NCBI GenBank assembly: GCA_013821585.1
Contig: JACDGO010000086.1
Span: 1-7,791, forward strand
Origin: Sphingomonadaceae bacterium
Lineage (GTDB): Bacteria > Pseudomonadota > Alphaproteobacteria > Sphingomonadales > Sphingomonadaceae
DNA: 7,791 nt
Reading direction: 5' to 3'
Shown here: positions 6,889 to 7,791 of the stretch, piece by piece
Numbering within the stretch: position 1 is the stretch's first letter
Layout: the number at the start of each line of letters is the position of its first letter
The notes under the pieces: generated by a model
Told to the model about the DNA's origin: nothing
What the model saw: only the letters and a program-made list of their open reading frames with translations
Database searches by the model: none
Program-made: the position numbers and the translations under genes

Positions 6889-7457
6889 CCGCCGATCCAT
6901 TCGCGCTCGGTCGCGACCGCGTGGAGCGAAACGTCCCAGCCGTCGCGCGGGATCGCCTCGACGCGTTGACAGCTCCACGCGAGGCCGATGCGCCGCGCGT
7001 CCGGATGCGCGGCAAAGGCGCGATCATAATGGCCCGCGCCATAGCCGATGCGATGGAGCGTCGCATCGAAGCCGAGCAGAGGGGCCAATATCGCGTCGGG
7101 CGCGACCGCGTCGGCGTCAGCCTCAGGCTGCAACAATCCCATCGGACCGGCGACCAGCGGATCGCCGGGCGCCCAGCGCAGGAAGCGCAGCGCGCCGAGG
7201 CGCCCGGTGACATGTGGCAAGGCGATGCTCCGGCCGTCGGAAGAGAGCGCGCGGATCAGCGGCAGCGGGTCGATTTCCGCGCCGATCGGCAGATAGGCGG
7301 CGACAATGCCCGCGTCCATTATCCGCGGCAGGACGATCGCGCGCAGCACCGCCGCCGCCACGCATCGCTCGGCCACGGGAATCGCCGCGACGAAGGCTTG
7401 GCGGCGAGACTTGAGCGTTCGTCTCAATTCCGCCTTGGACGGTGACGGGACCGCCAT
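6885..7457 (-). CDS. ygfA: 5-formyltetrahydrofolate cyclo-ligase (190 aa)
   Basis: Converts 5-formyltetrahydrofolate to 5,10-methenyltetrahydrofolate with ATP in the cytoplasm, returning folate to one-carbon metabolism. The signature RIGYGAGHYDR (136-146) fits the family's RxGxGxGYYDR ATP/folate loop, with His in place of the first Tyr. The N-terminal KAELRRTLKSRR (8-19) and LPIGAEIDPLPLI (56-68) also match family positions. Length is typical (about 180-200 aa). The ATG at 7457 has GGAG 9 bases upstream. That GGAG lies in the predicted 3' end of the 6S RNA, so the two may share a transcript that is then processed. The gene order 6S RNA then ygfA is conserved widely in proteobacteria. It overlaps the DUF2842 gene downstream by four bases (ATGA). 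Confidence 0.95.
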   Translation of the reverse strand: MAVPSPSKAELRRTLKSRRQAFVAAIPVAERCVAAAVLRAIVLPRIMDAGIVAAYLPIGAEIDPLPLIRALSSDGRSIALPHVTGRLGALRFLRWAPGDPLVAGPMGLLQPEADADAVAPDAILAPLLGFDATLHRIGYGAGHYDRAFAAHPDARRIGLAWSCQRVEAIPRDGWDVSLHAVATEREWIGG

Positions 7458-7459
7458 GG

Positions 7460-7606
7460 CCGTTTGCTCCGAATATCCTCTGACGCCCTAACGTCAGGTG
7501 GGAACCATGTGCGTCGGGCCAGGGCCCGGGCAGGGACAGCCCCCTTGGATGATAAATAGCCTCAGGGATGTTCATCGAGCTCGTACCGGGCAGTGCCCGC
7601 CGACTC
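7460..7606 (-). ncRNA. ssrS: 6S RNA (approximate ends)
   Basis: 6S RNA binds the housekeeping RNA polymerase holoenzyme and mimics an open promoter. Evidence is position (between zapA and ygfA, its conserved place in proteobacteria) and sequence. On the minus strand the 5' half contains ATCCCTGAGGCTATTT, close to the E. coli 6S CCCCUGAGCCGAUAUUU; then GGGGGCTGTCCC, GGGCCCTGGCCCGACG and GGTTCCCACCT, as in alphaproteobacterial 6S RNAs. A closing stem can be drawn: GCTC/GAGC, TGAA/TTCG, ATCC/GGAT and CTGA/TCAG with small bulges, joining 7561-7580 to 7466-7483. The 3' side also holds a local hairpin, CTGACG-loop-CGTCAG (7480-7497). Ends were set by eye and may be off by 10-15 bases. Confidence 0.82.
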
Positions 7607-7611
7607 TGTAT

Positions 7612-7791
7612 CTAGGACGCCGCGGGCTTGCCCTCAAGGGCGTCGGCGACCGCTTCGATTCGCGCGGCGAGCGTGTCGAGCGCGGGGGCGATGCGCGGGT
7701 CGGCGGGAGGCGCGGGAATCGCGCCGCCCGCCATCTCGGACAATTCGTCGGCGAGCAGCAGCGCCGCGAACAGCAACTGCCGCGCCTCGGT
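7612..7791 (-). CDS. zapA: Cell division protein ZapA, C-terminal 59 residues (5' end outside the window)
   Basis: The frame reads TEARQLLFAALLLADELSEM, then a Pro/Ala-rich linker, then LDTLAARIEAVADALEGKPAAS and a TAG at 7614-7612. The RQLLFAALLLADEL helix is characteristic of the C-terminal coiled-coil end of alphaproteobacterial ZapA, a small protein that binds and bundles FtsZ at the division ring. The N-terminal part and start lie beyond base 7791. The 6S RNA begins just after the stop and ygfA follows on the same strand, the usual order. The identification rests on a short piece plus this context; the family is otherwise about 100-130 residues. Confidence 0.88.
   Translation of the reverse strand, partial: TEARQLLFAALLLADELSEMAGGAIPAPPADPRIAPALDTLAARIEAVADALEGKPAAS

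Noticed and set aside
6889..6978. 30-residue N-terminal extension of the DUF2842 protein
   Set aside because: Arg-rich and fully inside the cyclo-ligase gene. The ATGA-overlap start at 6888 gives the family's normal N-terminus.
7123..7575. Minus-strand frame of 150 codons starting in the 6S RNA region
   Set aside because: Out of frame with the cyclo-ligase and starting within a structured RNA; Arg/Gly-rich composition.

Overview
The window looks like a chromosomal segment of a high-GC alphaproteobacterium, most likely a sphingomonad (Sphingopyxis/Sphingomonas-like). Three things suggest this: strong G/C bias at third codon positions; the order zapA, 6S RNA, 5-formyltetrahydrofolate cyclo-ligase, DUF2842; and secreted DUF11-type proteins of a kind I associate with sphingomonads. 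The taxonomic call comes from recognition, not from a search.

Left part (1-5176, all on the minus strand, read right to left): four consecutive genes for exported proteins. In order of transcription they are a 337-aa DUF11-like protein, a 154-aa DUF11-like protein 17 bases later, a 352-aa paralogue of the first, a hairpin terminator, and then a very large secreted multidomain protein. The last is read for 788 codons without a stop and leaves the window at base 1. All four have Sec signal peptides. The two mid-sized ones and the giant begin their mature part with the same TI(S/T)NTAT motif. This is best read as one gene set building or decorating the cell envelope. Its function is not known to me, and it is the most novel part of the window.

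Middle (5335-6510, plus strand): an AI-2E/PerM-family membrane permease with a TTG start, divergent from the DUF11 cluster. The 160-base divergent spacer carries a perfect 12-bp palindrome. After a short spacer with an inverted repeat comes tRNA-Asp(GUC) on the plus strand (6620-6696).

Right part (6685-7791, minus strand): a conserved housekeeping block, again read right to left. It holds the C-terminal end of zapA (cell division), 6S RNA (RNA polymerase regulator), 5-formyltetrahydrofolate cyclo-ligase, and a small DUF2842 membrane protein joined to it by an ATGA stop/start overlap. The DUF2842 gene ends inside the 3' end of the convergent tRNA gene.

No insertion sequence, CRISPR array, phage gene or integration scar is visible. 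No gap between genes exceeds about 185 bases.
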